A stretch of DNA of 64,000 bases from Chondrilla cf. caribensis (Eukaryota > Porifera > Demospongiae > Chondrillida > Chondrillidae), in NCBI GenBank assembly GCA_964020155.1, contig OZ026561.1:3476369-3540368 (forward strand). The letters run 5' to 3'. The notes below the pieces were generated by a model. That model ran no database searches, had not been told where the DNA came from, and saw nothing but the letters and a program-made list of their open reading frames with translations. The first letter of the stretch is position 1. Each line of letters starts with the position of its first letter. The position numbers and the translations under genes were made by a program. Positions 63,301-64,000 of the stretch are shown here, piece by piece.

Positions 63301-64000
63301 TGGATGATCAACAGTTGGCTGATTCTGGAATATCATAGATGCTCCTCCGCCGAAATAAGCCCTATTGTCCTTGAAATTTGAATGTTGTATAGTGAGAGTA
63401 TTCCCATCACATCCTGAATCTTTCTGTATAGAGTTGAATTGAGCAAACCTAAGTCCGCCACCGCCTGTTCCATAATTGATTGTGGAATTATAAGGGAGAG
63501 TGTTATTGATAACATCAGTATGTGAAATGGTAACAGAGACATTTATGGGATAATGCCATATTTCTACAAATATCCCTGCACCATAAAGGGCATAATTGTA
63601 TTCAAATCGGCTGTCAGAAATGGACATTTCAACGTTAGTGGACCTTCCCTTAATGAAGAATGAGATGCCTCCTCCACGTCCAATAGCAGTAAAGAAACTT
63701 GTATTGGGGTAGTCGATGAATGCGTAGTCCTCAAAGTCAGGTGTCTCTGCTGAGTTGTTGAGGAATTCACAATGGTCGATGTTGTAGGCGACATCCTGGT
63801 AGGAAGGAAGTAGTGTTTCATTCACTTCAATTTCATTGGTTCCATTACAGTTGGATAGCAGAGTTCCGGGTGGACACGACACTAGTTCTATCATTAATCC
63901 TCCACCACCAGGTGATGTATGGGCTGTGTTTACATCAGGTGGAGACTCCAAATCACGAGTTAGGTAGCCGTTGGAGAGAAATTTTGAATTGGAAATTGTT
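60400..64000 (-). CDS. Beta-helix ectodomain multi-pass membrane protein, copy 3 (N-terminus outside window)
   Basis: Open on the minus strand from the window edge to a TGA at 60402-60400; 1199 residues visible. It lacks only the signal peptide and first ~160 residues relative to copies 1 and 2. All later parts are present: GGGG/GGGISF beta-helix-type repeats, CPPGW...GVLCGECEEGYG Cys-rich module, about nine membrane segments and the tail with VDTTEF and EWDNVRCILERDTW. It is inverted relative to copies 1 and 2 and separated from them by 38 kb. Its sequence alternates between copy-1-like and copy-2-like stretches (see findings). No stop or frameshift was seen, so it is probably functional. 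Confidence 0.88.
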   Translation of the reverse strand, partial: TISNSKFLSNGYLTRDLESPPDVNTAHTSPGGGGLMIELVSCPPGTLLSNCNGTNEIEVNETLLPSYQDVAYNIDHCEFLNNSAETPDFEDYAFIDYPNTSFFTAIGRGGGISFFIKGRSTNVEMSISDSRFEYNYALYGAGIFVEIWHYPINVSVTISHTDVINNTLPYNSTINYGTGGGGLRFAQFNSIQKDSGCDGNTLTIQHSNFKDNRAYFGGGASMIFQNQPTVDHPFLIENTTFERNVARLGAAMDLHSRTAERATLVLRNILVLENSLDYASRGSVAFIHGQGIVYVSTLYVLMEGSNTFTDNGGSAITALYGRINFTSESYTAFKGNKAFRGGGLCLFGSSRMYVCKNSSLVFENNIVATQGGAIFHTALGNRALLDTNQCPIQRGHPSLNWDEVSLKFINNVAYNRGHSIYVYSFSPCVERSLTDLNQTFHWKGFSYNCTITECQDLQVSGDGAIVNASATHIVAFPGEQIKLPLVYYDDIHQQVTVDLDGLVVNNTIRYPLDIVNHSQIQVTGQPGTQAELILHSIDDVILGITLQLDIVRCPPGWRRNSRNSDAQCICIEPSLPGLICNSVNFSATLERNTWVGYRSGGGVETGMCPKGFCLPSPTLLEGSDHYNQSSLSKAICGGRHRKGVLCGECEEGYGISFAYSHDFECIPCNDSNINIASFFIWFALEFLPLNILLILLIIFKVNLLTGWNGLLYTFILFFQVVTTTPAFVYQYQTDLYSTTDWYSTLLYINQFLSDLWNLKFFSVFFSVNLSCLYQGLTTQQLIMVIYFTIVLWPVIVYLCLLGLHHLYRRGKCCHCFYVYLPRISRYLSRARPTMPNTTNSSYINSLCSFFILAYMRVVALFSEIISKRTIQTASFRERTERAVFFYNGSIEWFGPQHAPYAVPVILFTIVTVLIPTILLFSYPLIPRLTEMLKISTIRPFSWINRGLSNAYLKHIFDTFQGCFENNARYFAALYLVYRLSFVLVHSLTSDYMNLVLGQLVLVAVFASLHSFCQPFTDKTVNRINGLVLTNLAFVIFLSQYSIFVDRTAVSSQQDHNTQVAAKVFTIVALFLPHLIVIGYFVRQTYIGLKACCEKTDDDEVEISRMQSGTTSVDTTEFVANDLDEEWDNVRCILERDTWVANDVTGRIPVTQHGNGHRSSMSTKQHKKQAKVQPMTRYSTPPGTEYMLLKDDKNDMYKTM

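Overview
The window is eukaryotic and almost certainly from a non-bilaterian animal; a demosponge is my best guess. Two intron-rich genes match conserved metazoan families (Integrator subunit 9, TMEM50). The other genes are tandemly duplicated membrane receptors that I cannot tie to a bilaterian family. The intergenic and intronic DNA is AT-rich and packed with short TA-flanked inverted-repeat elements and (CA)n tracts. Organism identity is inference only.

Layout: 1-5458 (+) is the 3' part of a myotubularin-related pseudophosphatase gene (MTMR9-like). 7100-13962 (+) and 15393-22101 (+) are tandem copies of a gene for a ~1380-residue membrane protein with a beta-helix-like ectodomain, a Cys-rich juxtamembrane module and about nine membrane segments. 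In both copies the start codon is the last codon of a separate first exon. A third copy lies inverted at the right edge (60400-64000, -). 23098-27753 (+) is an SLC46-like major facilitator transporter in four exons. 29033-34517 (-) is a TMEM50 homologue in five exons. It sits head-to-head with a complete 19-exon INTS9 gene (34805-47322, +); the start codons are 287 bp apart. 49212-51512 and 56878-59198 (+) are two copies of an unrecognised multi-pass membrane protein; the second copy carries a 2-bp frameshift.

The two orphan genes belong to a segmental duplication of about 8.5 kb. It begins inside a (CA)n tract of INTS9 intron 17, so a second copy of INTS9 exon 18 lies stranded at 54695-54754 without exon 19. 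Nearly every INTS9 intron carries its own private tandem array. A 38-bp minisatellite in the MTMR9-like gene is made of repeated copies of the exon end plus its 5' splice site. At least eight short elements begin CAGT, end ACTG or a close variant, and are flanked by TA. One of these families has grown a 17-18 bp minisatellite inside it in the TMEM50 intron, and perhaps in an MTMR9-like intron.

Functionally the housekeeping genes (phosphoinositide adaptor, Integrator endonuclease partner, endosomal membrane protein, solute carrier) are not obviously linked. The candidates for something undescribed are the beta-helix receptor family, whose three copies look like mosaics of one another, and the adjacent orphan multi-TM family. 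All exon boundaries below were placed by hand from GT/AG sites, reading-frame phase and remembered family similarity; no alignment or transcript data were available.
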